A stretch of DNA of 25,238 nucleotides, from positions 1 to 25,238 of the forward strand of contig JAUVQU010000006.1 of the NCBI GenBank assembly GCA_030597965.1. The letters are read 5' to 3'. The position numbers and the translations under genes were made by a program. The DNA comes from Cellvibrionaceae bacterium (lineage in GTDB: Bacteria; Pseudomonadota; Gammaproteobacteria; Pseudomonadales; Cellvibrionaceae). Shown piece after piece: positions 1-6,667 of this stretch (positions are counted from its first letter, which is position 1; the number at the start of each line of letters is the position of its first letter). Under the pieces are notes generated by a model. The model was not told where the DNA came from and made no database searches. It worked only from the letters and a program-made list of their open reading frames with translations.

Positions 1-1073
1 CCGTTTTCATTGTGGTCTGAAATGGCGACCAGTTTATCGGCCTTATCACCAAAGCCGATTAAGGAAGGGGTGGTGCCAGAGCCGACGGATAACGCACCCT
101 GGATAGGGGTGGAAGCTATGTCATAGTTGCTGCTCCATGCGCCATCGGCTGCATTTCTTGACAGCTTGTCGCCAGTCCACACCAGTTTGTGCATCTGCTT
201 GCTGGTCACCATATAGATGCCGTTGCTTTCATCCACGGCTATAGAGTTTTCAACCAGTTCGCCCGGGAAGAGCTTGTAATCAAGCAGCTCTAAATTACGA
301 TTAAGCACAAACATCATGCCGGAGGCGGCAAACAATAAATGGCCATCGCTGGTGATATTAATACCCAAAATACCATCTAAAGTTTTTGCGATATTTTTGG
401 GTAAAAGGTCACGCACATTAACGTGGGCGACTGGTTTCATCGGCGCATTTACATCATTGTTGTCAAAAGATTTGACCACGTGTGTTAAGTCAAAAGCGGT
501 GTAGTGGTAACCATCTTTATCAATTAAGGAGTAGGCGCCTGAACCCATCGTAGCTGGCGTCAGCTTTAAATCGACATAGGTCCACAGGCTGCTCAGTGAA
601 AGCATGAAATCATTCTTGTTAAGGCGATACTTATCTATGCGCTTCATCGCATTGAGAATGTCGTCGTCACTGCTGTGCTTGAACAGCTTTTCCTGCCCTG
701 GGTAGGGCTCTTTGGAAATGACTTCAAAGGCTTCACCGGTGGCACGCAGCTTCATGATGTTGTGGGGGTTGGACGCGATCACAATCTGCTCGCGTATTCC
801 ATCGTCTGAGACAATGGTTTTGATGGTGGGGTTTGAAACCCAGGTGGCAATAACAGAGGTTGCATCGGCTTCGGTCAATGCTTTGCCAATACTGGGGCCG
901 GTGACAACGGAGGTGTCCGTCTGGGCCGGGTTGTGGTGTGAAATGGGGTAGACACTGTCATTTAGCCAGGGGTTAACAGCGGTTTTTTGTGATGTTTCTG
1001 CTAGAGCGAGATTGCTTAAAAAGGCGCTGGATAACAGTAAACTGACGGTCAGATAGAGTGATCGGCTCATCAT
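1..1073 (-). CDS. Secreted propeller-like protein, 3' end outside window
   Basis: An open frame runs from an ATG at 1073 off the left edge of the window, giving about 357 visible codons. The N-terminus is a clear Sec signal peptide: a hydrophobic stretch at residues 6-24 ends in ALA, with likely cleavage after residue 25. The rest has no membrane segment. It shows repeated short strand-turn units with Asp/Gly-rich turns (for example ITSDGHLLFAA and VDESNGIYMVT), which resemble SMP-30/PQQ-like beta-propellers. I cannot name a family. The ATG overlaps the stop of the upstream cytochrome gene (ATGA), so the 1073 start is favoured over the adjacent ATG at 1070 and translation is probably coupled. 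The context suggests a periplasmic partner or sensor for the cytochrome and flavoprotein; this is inference. Confidence 0.8.
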   Translation of the reverse strand, partial: MMSRSLYLTVSLLLSSAFLSNLALAETSQKTAVNPWLNDSVYPISHHNPAQTDTSVVTGPSIGKALTEADATSVIATWVSNPTIKTIVSDDGIREQIVIASNPHNIMKLRATGEAFEVISKEPYPGQEKLFKHSSDDDILNAMKRIDKYRLNKNDFMLSLSSLWTYVDLKLTPATMGSGAYSLIDKDGYHYTAFDLTHVVKSFDNNDVNAPMKPVAHVNVRDLLPKNIAKTLDGILGINITSDGHLLFAASGMMFVLNRNLELLDYKLFPGELVENSIAVDESNGIYMVTSKQMHKLVWTGDKLSRNAADGAWSSNYDIASTPIQGALSVGSGTTPSLIGFGDKADKLVAISDHNEN

Positions 1074-1492
1074 GGTGTCCGCTGTTTCCCGGCTTCTTTA
1101 TATTTTAATAGGTAGGCAATAATATCGGCTCTTTGCTGGGGGTTTTTAACCGGTACGCTCATCATCATATTGCCGGGTAAAAATTGTCGTGGGCTTTCGA
1201 TCCACACGTTCATCAATTCAGGTGTCCATACGAAGTTGGCTTGTTGAAACACTTCCGAATACTCAAAACCGGATTGTGAGCCAGCTTCCTGACCAATAAT
1301 GCTCCACAGGCTTGGCCCATTGTTGTGGCCAAGGCTTTGTTCCGGGTAGTGGCAGGTGCGGCAGGAGCCAAAGGCAAGGCGGCCTCTTTCGGCACTGCCC
1401 TCAACACCATTAATAGTGATGGTGGTGTCTGCGGTCACAAAGGAAGAAAGTAGCATGATGCAGCTTATGAAAAGTTTAATAATTAATTGCAT
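1070..1492 (-). CDS. Periplasmic monohaem c-type cytochrome
   Basis: This 140-aa protein has a signal peptide (residues 1-20, cleavage near VTA). One CxxCH haem site is formed by C44, C47 and H48. A distal PGNMM motif (Met109/Met110) supplies the likely axial Met, and it is followed by RADIIAYL, the typical last helix of class I cytochrome c. The likely role is periplasmic electron transfer. Its start codon overlaps the upstream flavoprotein stop (TAATG), and its own stop overlaps the downstream gene start (ATGA), so the three genes form a tight coupled operon. The natural inference is that it exchanges electrons with the Tat-exported flavoprotein, much as a haem domain does in fused flavocytochromes. 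The substrate is unknown. Confidence 0.9.
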   Translation of the reverse strand: MQLIIKLFISCIMLLSSFVTADTTITINGVEGSAERGRLAFGSCRTCHYPEQSLGHNNGPSLWSIIGQEAGSQSGFEYSEVFQQANFVWTPELMNVWIESPRQFLPGNMMMSVPVKNPQQRADIIAYLLKYKEAGKQRTP

Positions 1493-3066
1493 TATGCTTT
1501 TCTCCCTGCGGCATGCTGCCCGGCCATGCGGCCAAAAAAGGAGGCGTCGCCAACGGATAACCCACTGGCATTGTAGGGAGCGGTTGGCAGCCCGGCGCTG
1601 GTGCGTCCGGCGGCATAGAGTCCGGGAATCACTTCGCCATAGGCATTAATCACCCGGGCGTGTATATCCGTGTGTAACCCGCCAAAAGTATGTACAGGGA
1701 AGAAGCCATTTTTCAACGACAGGTCATAGGCAATGTAAGGCGCTTTATCGATAGGGTTTAGGAAGTCCGACCCTTTACCCAATAGCGGGTCTTTACCCCT
1801 GGCGGCGTGACGGTTGTAGTAGTCAACGGATTCGGTCAAAGCCTTAGGAGCCATGCCGAGTTTAGTTTCTAACTCGCTGATGGAGTTCGCGCGGGCAGCT
1901 TCCACTACGCGATAGTCCTCGTAACCGTACTGGCTTTCTTTATCGGTAATCAGGTAGGCGATGCCTTTTTGGTGGTAGGCAATGTCGTGCCCCATCGCGC
2001 CGTGGTAAATGTCTTCATTAATAAAGCGCTGACCAAGTTGATTGACCACCATGCCATTTAAAATATGCGTGGGTTCGTAAAGAGGCATGATGGCAAAACC
2101 GTGGTGCATACGCAGCACTTCGCCGCCGACACTCATCCCCATTTGAATACCGATACCTAAATCACCCGCATTGCCCCAGGGTACAGAAGCGTTGAAAAGT
2201 TCAGGTGCGTGCCGCTCCAGCATGTCCCGGTTATGGATAAACCCGCCGCAGGCCAGTACAACTCCTTTGCGCGCTTTAATTCGGATAATCTTTTGTGAAA
2301 TCCCATCACTCGTTTTAGCTTCCAGTCCCGCCACGCTTCCGTCATCGGAGAGGATTAATCGCTCACTGGCCGTATTGGTCAGAAACTTTACACCCTGCTG
2401 AATCGCGGAGGCGTGAAGACGTTCCATCAATAAGCGACCGCCATTCCAGCCGGGTGCGCCAGGCACATGGCCGCGGGGTGCAGGTTTGATTTTGTCCTTG
2501 AACGGCGCAACTTTTTCGCAGCCGGAATAGTAGAGGGAAGAATCGTCACCGGGCAGGCCTTTAGTTGTGCCCAGTTTTTTATTGAAGGGGACGTTATTGC
2601 TTTCCATCCAATGGTAATGATTGATGGACTCTTCACAGTAGAGCCGGATTTTATCCGTCTGGGGGTGTTGGGCACCAGCCTGACGAATGTATTCGTACAT
2701 GGCCTCAACCGAGTCTTCAATGCCCAATGCTTTTTGCAGGGGCGTACCGCCGCCCATGTAAATCACTCCGCCGGACATGGCGCTGGAGCCGCCCATCTTT
2801 GGCAGCATTTCCAATACCAGTACTTCTCTGCCAGCGCGTCGTGCATCAATGGCTGCAGCTGTGCCGCCAGCACCTGAGCCTGCGACCAGTACATCGGTGG
2901 TGATATCCCACTGAATGTTTTGATCCGACAGTGGATGCCGTGAGGCGAGCATGGCGCTTTCTTCAAGGGTGCCTTGGGCAATTGTATTACTTGCAAGGCT
3001 TGCTGCACCTAAAGCCGCAGCACCTGTTAAGAAATGGCGTCTGTTGATGGGGTTGTTATCTTTCAT
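1492..3066 (-). CDS. Tat-exported FAD-dependent oxidoreductase (fumarate reductase / ketosteroid dehydrogenase-like fold)
   Basis: This 524-aa flavoprotein has a twin-arginine signal, RRHFLTG (R9, R10), followed by an Ala-rich hydrophobic run to about residue 31. The Rossmann FAD motif GSGAGG is at 63-68, with an acidic residue ending the second strand (VLVLE), and then GGSSAMSGG at 92-100. The C-terminal FAD-closing region has GRTSAG (487-492), Tyr498 and SGLS (501-504) before a FGRMAG helix. These features fit the FAD_binding_2 family, which includes fumarate and urocanate reductases and 3-ketosteroid-delta1-dehydrogenases. I cannot decide between them or name a substrate. A Tat signal on a flavoprotein indicates export after folding with FAD. 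It is the first gene of an operon with a c-type cytochrome and a secreted propeller-like protein. No strong Shine-Dalgarno is visible before the ATG. Confidence 0.88.
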   Translation of the reverse strand: MKDNNPINRRHFLTGAAALGAASLASNTIAQGTLEESAMLASRHPLSDQNIQWDITTDVLVAGSGAGGTAAAIDARRAGREVLVLEMLPKMGGSSAMSGGVIYMGGGTPLQKALGIEDSVEAMYEYIRQAGAQHPQTDKIRLYCEESINHYHWMESNNVPFNKKLGTTKGLPGDDSSLYYSGCEKVAPFKDKIKPAPRGHVPGAPGWNGGRLLMERLHASAIQQGVKFLTNTASERLILSDDGSVAGLEAKTSDGISQKIIRIKARKGVVLACGGFIHNRDMLERHAPELFNASVPWGNAGDLGIGIQMGMSVGGEVLRMHHGFAIMPLYEPTHILNGMVVNQLGQRFINEDIYHGAMGHDIAYHQKGIAYLITDKESQYGYEDYRVVEAARANSISELETKLGMAPKALTESVDYYNRHAARGKDPLLGKGSDFLNPIDKAPYIAYDLSLKNGFFPVHTFGGLHTDIHARVINAYGEVIPGLYAAGRTSAGLPTAPYNASGLSVGDASFFGRMAGQHAAGRKA

Positions 3067-3102
3067 AGAGATAATTCATGTCATTATTTTTCTGTGTGTA
3101 TG

Positions 3103-3150
3103 TAGCGGACTCCAGTCCGACTTGTACCCGTGGGCGCCTAGAGTCCGACC
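3103..3150. repeat. REP-like palindromes of the GGACT...AGTCC type
   Basis: Two elements lie upstream of the flavoprotein operon. One is a palindrome, CGGACTCCAGTCCG, at 3106-3119. The other, at 3132-3150, reads GGGCGCCTAGAGTCCGACC. The second matches a sequence at 13127-13145 before the phosphatase gene at 16 of 19 positions. This suggests a small dispersed extragenic family. Confidence 0.5.
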
Positions 3151-3320
3151 TGCAATGTTATGCGCCATTACTTTCTATTTAGCCCAGTTTGCGCGTTCGT
3201 CATATTAAACTCAATTCTTTCAGCTGTTTTAAAAGTTAATAATTGTTAGCTAATGCGCTTATAAATGTAGGGTACAATCGACACAAAATTTACTGAAAGA
3301 GACCGTTGCACGGCTAAATT

Positions 3321-3605
3321 ATGAAAAACCTATTCCGCACAATCTTTGCCCCTATCCTGAATATTTTTGAAAAGGGCGATGAGCCGTATGCCCATAAGCC
3401 CCTGAATCGCAAAATCCTCATAGTCTTCGGTGTGATGCTGAGCGGCCTCGTCGCTGGCATTGTGGCAATCTCTTCACAGACCGATACATCGCTGATGGAA
3501 TACATCATTCCAGTGGTGGTGTTTGGCTCGGTGGCGCTAGTCGCGCTGGTGGTAGGGTTGCTCGGTACAGATAGGGCGGTGGCTAAGATCTGGGGTGGCA
3601 AATAA
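3321..3605 (+). CDS. Small inner-membrane protein of unknown function
   Basis: This 94-aa protein has two predicted membrane helices, at about residues 31-50 (ILIVFGVMLSGLVAGIVAI) and 61-82 (YIIPVVVFGSVALVALVVGL). The N-terminal cytoplasmic segment is basic and aromatic (FRTIFAPILNIFEKGDEP). The C-terminus is short and basic. An antisense frame of similar length (3314-3601) has no recognisable character, and the two hydrophobic helices on the plus strand argue for this one. No strong ribosome-binding site is visible. I recall similar short two-helix proteins from gammaproteobacteria but cannot name a family. It is a single gene with no obvious operon partner. The divergent neighbour is the flavoprotein operon. 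Confidence 0.65.
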   Translation: MKNLFRTIFAPILNIFEKGDEPYAHKPLNRKILIVFGVMLSGLVAGIVAISSQTDTSLMEYIIPVVVFGSVALVALVVGLLGTDRAVAKIWGGK

Positions 3606-3874
3606 AAATACCCTTGTTACGCCCTGGCTTCGCCGCCTCGTGGCGCCTATTTTTGGTGGGGTCGTACTCGCTCAGTCACATATTATTATATGCTCCGTTC
3701 GCTGTGTGCGATCCTTCCTCTCCAGAACGAAAAAATGACTATTTTTAACCTGCTGTAAACCCAAGAGTGACATGGACGTAGAACTTCGAAAATCTGAATC
3801 TAAAGACTTCAAGTTATGAAAAATAAATCACTGAAATTAAAGGGCTCCGCCCCTTTAATGTAAGGCCAAAGCAA
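3606..3874. other. Gene-free stretch upstream of the macro-domain gene
   Basis: This 269-bp stretch has no supported gene. It holds a GC-rich imperfect hairpin region near 3626-3650 and a short palindrome, CATATtattATATG, at about 3679-3692. The only strong structure is the hairpin at 3836-3859 just before the macro gene. The A/T-rich motif TATTTTT recurs at about 3648 and 3740. It may be a decayed repeat or a former gene, but I see no coding signal. Confidence 0.4.
3836..3859. promoter_or_regulatory. Perfect hairpin just upstream of the macro-domain gene
   Basis: ATTAAAGGG (3836-3844) pairs perfectly with CCCTTTAAT (3851-3859) across the loop CTCCGC. The right arm ends only 2 nt before the AAGG Shine-Dalgarno (3862-3865) of the gene starting at 3875. 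It could be a terminator remnant, because the minus-strand side is followed by AATTTC. It could equally be a 5'UTR stem-loop. Confidence 0.45.
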
Positions 3875-4390
3875 ATGACAATTTCAATCATTAAAGGAAA
3901 TATAGTCAGCGCAGAAGTTGATGCCATTGTAAACGCAGCCAATCCCATGATGCTTGGTGGGGGTGGTGTGGATGGTGCAATTCATAATGCAGCCGGGCCA
4001 AAGCTTTTAGAAGAATGCAGAAAAGTTAAAGCGGTGGACGGTGTTCGATGTCCTTTTGGCGAGGCAAGAATTACCTTGGCTGGGGATTTGCCGTCAAAGT
4101 TTGTGATCCACACCGCCGGGCCGATCTATCATAATGAGGACGAGCCACATAAGGTTCTGGAATCGTCTTATAGGCAAGCACTGCAGTTGGCTCTGGCAAA
4201 CGGCTGTCGCTCTATCGCATTTCCTGCTATTTCGTGTGGGGTTTATGGTTACTCTGCAGAAGAGGCAGCAGCTATAGCGTTAGATGTGTGCAGTCGATCG
4301 GAATATTCAGAAATGGATATCAGCTTTTATCTATTTGGGACGAGTATGTATGAGGTGTGGACAGAAGCATCTCAGCGCATTGGTGCGTGA
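3875..4390 (+). CDS. ymdB: Macro-domain O-acetyl-ADP-ribose deacetylase (YmdB/MacroD type)
   Basis: This 171-aa single macro domain matches the E. coli YmdB layout. The ADP-ribose-binding loop reads VNAAN (19-23), followed by GGGGVDGAIH (28-37). Asn23 and Asp33 correspond to the catalytic Asn and Asp of the family. The phosphate-binding loop is FPAISCGVYGY (116-126). Proteins of this class hydrolyse O-acetyl-ADP-ribose and remove mono-ADP-ribose from proteins. E. coli YmdB is also reported to modulate RNase III. The ATG is preceded by AAGG at 9-nt spacing. The gene is monocistronic and flanked by hairpins on both sides (3836-3859 and 4390-4425). It faces a minus-strand block containing hydrolase and toxin-antitoxin genes, so it may be part of the same accessory segment. 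Confidence 0.93.
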   Translation: MTISIIKGNIVSAEVDAIVNAANPMMLGGGGVDGAIHNAAGPKLLEECRKVKAVDGVRCPFGEARITLAGDLPSKFVIHTAGPIYHNEDEPHKVLESSYRQALQLALANGCRSIAFPAISCGVYGYSAEEAAAIALDVCSRSEYSEMDISFYLFGTSMYEVWTEASQRIGA

Positions 4391-4425
4391 GAAGTTCAGC
4401 TCAAGCAGGTTTGCGTTGAACTTCT
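4390..4425 (+). terminator. Hairpin immediately after the macro-domain gene
   Basis: AGAAGTTCA (4390-4398) pairs with TGAACTTCT (4417-4425), a perfect 9-bp stem starting at the last base of the stop codon. The U-tract is poor, so it may be a weak or Rho-assisted terminator, or an mRNA-stabilising stem. Confidence 0.4.
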
Positions 4426-4433
4426 GTTATGAC

Positions 4434-4530
4434 TTAACTAGTTTCTTTCTGGATCATCTCAAGCTGTTCAGCATAGCTTCATTACACTCATCGGATTTTT
4501 CCAATTACAGCAATTGCCTGACATCGAAAT
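4434..4530 (-). pseudogene. Decayed 3' end of an epoxide-hydrolase paralogue (copy 1)
   Basis: Reading the minus strand, this stretch matches the last 30 or so codons of the intact hydrolase at 6668-7663. The recognisable core is LEKSDECNEAML, and the end reads QLEMIQKETS before a TAA at 4436-4434. It is clearly broken: the codon corresponding to Gln308 is TAA, and one base is missing after the ATGCTGAA block. Similarity fades above about 4530. It lies between the macro gene and the bidirectional terminator. Confidence 0.75.
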
Positions 4531-4546
4531 TAATTTGAAAACAATT

Positions 4547-4582
4547 CATTAAAAAGGCGATCAAATGATCGCCTTTTTAATG
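4547..4582. terminator. Strong bidirectional Rho-independent terminator
   Basis: CATTAAAAAGGCGATCA (4547-4563) is a perfect 17-bp inverted repeat of 4566-4582 with only AA between. The GC core is flanked by A5 and T5 tracts, and T8 follows on the plus strand. It starts 1 nt beyond the stop of the minus-strand esterase and also faces the plus-strand macro gene. Confidence 0.93.
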
Positions 4583-4583
4583 T

Positions 4584-5828
4584 CTATTTTTTTTCTAGCC
4601 AGCGGGCGTGCGTCCATTCCAGAAAATCAGTAACCGCATTTAAGGTGTGGTCGGTGCGCACGGTGTGGAAACATTCAAACGCGTGCTGGGCACCGGGCAG
4701 TTCGCCGTAGACAACGGGTTGAGTGGATACGGACTGCAATGCCGAGACGAATATCTGGGCTTCTTCCACCCATACCAGTGAGTCATGTGTACCTTGAACA
4801 ACAAACATGGGTGGTGCATCTTCGTGAATGTGAGTCAGGGGTGAGCCGCTTTTCCAGAGCTCTGGATTGTCTTCTTTTTTACACTGGAGTACCTGGTCGG
4901 TGAGGACGCGTTCGGCCAGTAAGTCGGAGCGCACATCGTAGCGATCTTCAAAGTCATAGACACCATAAAACGATACCGCGGCTTGCAGGCTGGTGTCGGC
5001 ATCTTCAAAGCCCGGTTGCCATTCTTTTTTATTGGGGGTTAGTGCGGCCAGTGAGGTCAGGTGGCCGCCGGCCGAGCCGCCGGTAATGGCCATAAAGTCC
5101 GGGTTGCCGCCGTATTCGGAAATATGCGTTTTGACCCAGGCAATGGCTTTTTTGACATCGATGATGTGCGCGGGGAAGGGGGCGTCCGGGCTGAGTCGGT
5201 AGTTAATGGAAACACAGATCCAGCCTCGTTGTGCGAGGTGGTACATCAACGGAATGGCCTGTTGCTCTTTTCCACCCAAAATCCAGGCGCCACCGTGCAC
5301 TTGAACGATAACTGGGTAGCCGCCTTCTCTGGCTTCTAGGGGATGGTAGATGTCTAACAGGTTGCGTTTACCGGCCTCTGCGTAGGATAGATGCCTGTGT
5401 ACTCGCACCCCCTCACGTTGGAAGCTGAAAGGTTTTAACCACTCGCGGGTCACCAGATCGTCATTTAGAACACGCTGGCGTTCTACGGGCAGGGTACTGC
5501 GGTAGTCTTCACCCAGACCGCGTCGCAGGGAGCGCCGGAGAATCCGATGGGTGTCCATGGATTGCAGGTGCAGATAAAGTAATCCACTCCAGGCCAGCGC
5601 AAAGAGGCCGACACCGGCCTGAGCCAGAGAGGTGTCCAATACGCCGAAAATAGCCATGAGTACTGTAAGGCCAAGTTGCCACATAACGTGGAACAGGGCC
5701 AGCTCGCCGGCCATCAGCCCGAGTATGAAATACACGGGAACCAGTATGCCGATCTTACGTGCTTTGACTATTGCACAGAAGGTGCAGATAACACTGATAA
5801 CCGAGAGGGTGAAATAGAAAATGTCCAT
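4584..5828 (-). CDS. Membrane-anchored alpha/beta hydrolase (HSL/BD-FAE-type esterase)
   Basis: This 414-aa protein has two parts. Residues 1-90 contain about three hydrophobic helices (roughly 4-22, 27-49 and 54-88). The remainder is an alpha/beta-hydrolase of the hormone-sensitive-lipase/BD-FAE group. The oxyanion motif HGGAW is at 178-182. The nucleophile elbow GGSAGG (250-255) places the catalytic Ser at 252. Asp349 (GTHDS) and His382 (QHAF) complete the triad. The likely reaction is hydrolysis of a short-chain or aryl ester at the membrane; the substrate is not evident. The stop abuts a strong terminator at 4547-4582, and upstream lies a hydrolase gene remnant (5906-6021). The gene seems to be transcribed alone. 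No strong Shine-Dalgarno is visible. Confidence 0.87.
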   Translation of the reverse strand: MDIFYFTLSVISVICTFCAIVKARKIGILVPVYFILGLMAGELALFHVMWQLGLTVLMAIFGVLDTSLAQAGVGLFALAWSGLLYLHLQSMDTHRILRRSLRRGLGEDYRSTLPVERQRVLNDDLVTREWLKPFSFQREGVRVHRHLSYAEAGKRNLLDIYHPLEAREGGYPVIVQVHGGAWILGGKEQQAIPLMYHLAQRGWICVSINYRLSPDAPFPAHIIDVKKAIAWVKTHISEYGGNPDFMAITGGSAGGHLTSLAALTPNKKEWQPGFEDADTSLQAAVSFYGVYDFEDRYDVRSDLLAERVLTDQVLQCKKEDNPELWKSGSPLTHIHEDAPPMFVVQGTHDSLVWVEEAQIFVSALQSVSTQPVVYGELPGAQHAFECFHTVRTDHTLNAVTDFLEWTHARWLEKK

Positions 5829-5905
5829 AAGTTTGCCTGATATAAAAGTATGGTTGATAGCTGGTTATTTTAGCAGATTATTTAAATTCTATTGCTTGTA
5901 TACCG

Positions 5906-6021
5906 TTAGAGCTCTGCGCGTATCATTGCCAGCTGTTTCAGCATCGCCTGATTACACTCGTCCGATTTCTCCAATTGCAGTATATGCCCCGCGCCGGGGA
6001 TCATAATCACATTTTCCACGG
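5906..6021 (-). pseudogene. 3' end of an epoxide-hydrolase paralogue (copy 2)
   Basis: The minus strand encodes VIMIPGAGHILQLEKSDE and continues CNQAMLKQLAMIRAEL to a TAA at 5908-5906. This aligns without gaps to the last 37 or so residues of the intact hydrolase at 6668-7663, including the catalytic His. By my count the DNA differs at roughly one base in five or six, largely at third codon positions. It therefore looks like the end of a once-functional paralogue, not a recent partial copy. Similarity stops near 6021, 26 bp from the yoeB stop, and no 5' part of the gene remains. Confidence 0.85.
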
Positions 6022-6047
6022 ATCCATTTCTACGTTATACGCATGGG

Positions 6048-6302
6048 TCAGTAGTGATATCTTAATTGGGCAATGAGAAGGGAGTCTTGATAGACCTTAT
6101 AAATAATTCGGTGTTCATCGTTAATTCGCCGAGACCAATATCCAGAAAGGGCATGCTTCAATGGCTCAGGCTTACCAATGCCGTCAAAGGGGTCTCGTTT
6201 TATATCTTTGATGAGAGTGTTTATACGGTTGAGTATTTTCTTATCCGTTTTTTGCCAGTATAGATAATCTTCCCATGCTTTCCCTGCAAAAATTAACTTC
6301 AC
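6048..6302 (-). CDS. yoeB: YoeB toxin, ribosome-dependent mRNA endonuclease
   Basis: This 84-aa protein is the same length as E. coli YoeB and collinear with it. The RelE-superfamily catalytic residues are present: Glu46, Arg65, and the C-terminal His83 and Tyr84 (RYHY). The conserved blocks GKPEPLKH and WSRRI are also present. YoeB binds in the ribosomal A site and cleaves translated mRNA; YefM blocks this. The start is a GTG at 6302 that overlaps the yefM stop by 4 nt (GTGA), the usual antitoxin-first coupled order. The frame is intact with no missing key residue, so the toxin is probably active. It sits between two homologous hydrolase 3' ends (5906-6021 and 6668-6790), consistent with acquisition of the pair as a cassette. 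Confidence 0.95.
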   Translation of the reverse strand: MKLIFAGKAWEDYLYWQKTDKKILNRINTLIKDIKRDPFDGIGKPEPLKHALSGYWSRRINDEHRIIYKVYQDSLLIAQLRYHY

Positions 6303-6550
6303 TCAATTAATTCCTTTTCTTGTCCCTTGCCGTCTTCCAGTTCAGCAATAGATTCAATCAGTCGCCGAGTATTCTTCGGGCTTCTCAATAGATAGGCGGT
6401 CTCTTCAAGCGCCTGGTAATCTGCCATTGAAATCATCACGACAGCACCTTCGCCTTTACGGGTGATTGCAATGGGTGCATGGTCATCGCATACCTGTTCC
6501 ATGGTCTTGGCAAGATTACTTCGGGCAGAGGTGTAGCTGATGCTTTCCAT
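6299..6550 (-). CDS. yefM: YefM antitoxin (Phd/YefM family)
   Basis: This 83-aa antitoxin starts at the ATG at 6550, giving MESISYTSARSNLAKTMEQV, the typical YefM N-terminus. An ATG 18 nt upstream is possible, but AGGA lies 8 nt before 6550 and the shorter form matches the family. The N-terminal half is the Phd/YefM DNA-binding dimer domain, with TRKGEGAVVMISMADYQALEETAYLL. The C-terminal 25 residues or so are charged and probably wrap around YoeB. It neutralises YoeB and represses its own operon. A TGTACA-containing operator lies directly upstream (6562-6586) and a sigma70-like promoter at 6587-6615. The stop overlaps the yoeB GTG. Confidence 0.94.
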   Translation of the reverse strand: MESISYTSARSNLAKTMEQVCDDHAPIAITRKGEGAVVMISMADYQALEETAYLLRSPKNTRRLIESIAELEDGKGQEKELIE

Positions 6551-6561
6551 TTTTAGATTCC

Positions 6562-6586
6562 TGTACATGTACGTAAATATGTACGC
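6562..6586 (-). promoter_or_regulatory. YefM autorepression operator
   Basis: A perfect 10-bp palindrome, GTACATGTAC (6563-6572), contains TGTACA. The motif ATGTACG recurs at 6567-6573 and 6579-6585. E. coli YefM is known to bind long and short palindromes with TGTACA cores. Here the sites lie between the -10 box and the yefM start, where YefM or YefM-YoeB binding would block transcription. Confidence 0.75.
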
Positions 6587-6615
6587 ATTGTATCGGTGTA
6601 TGGAAAGCTTATCAA
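6587..6615 (-). promoter_or_regulatory. Sigma70-like promoter of yefM-yoeB
   Basis: On the minus strand, TTGATA (6615-6610) and TACAAT (6592-6587) are separated by exactly 17 bp. Transcription would start near 6580, inside the operator. Confidence 0.72.
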
Positions 6616-6667
6616 TGCCGTGCTACCAGCCCGGATACGAAAAGGCCTTCTGACAAAAGCATCGTCT

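Noticed and set aside
2467..2877. 136-aa frame on the plus strand
   Set aside because: It is antisense to the well-supported flavoprotein gene.
3836..4425. Integron gene cassette around the macro-domain gene
   Set aside because: The flanking stems lack attC core sites (RYYYAAC/GTTRRRY) and no integrase is visible.
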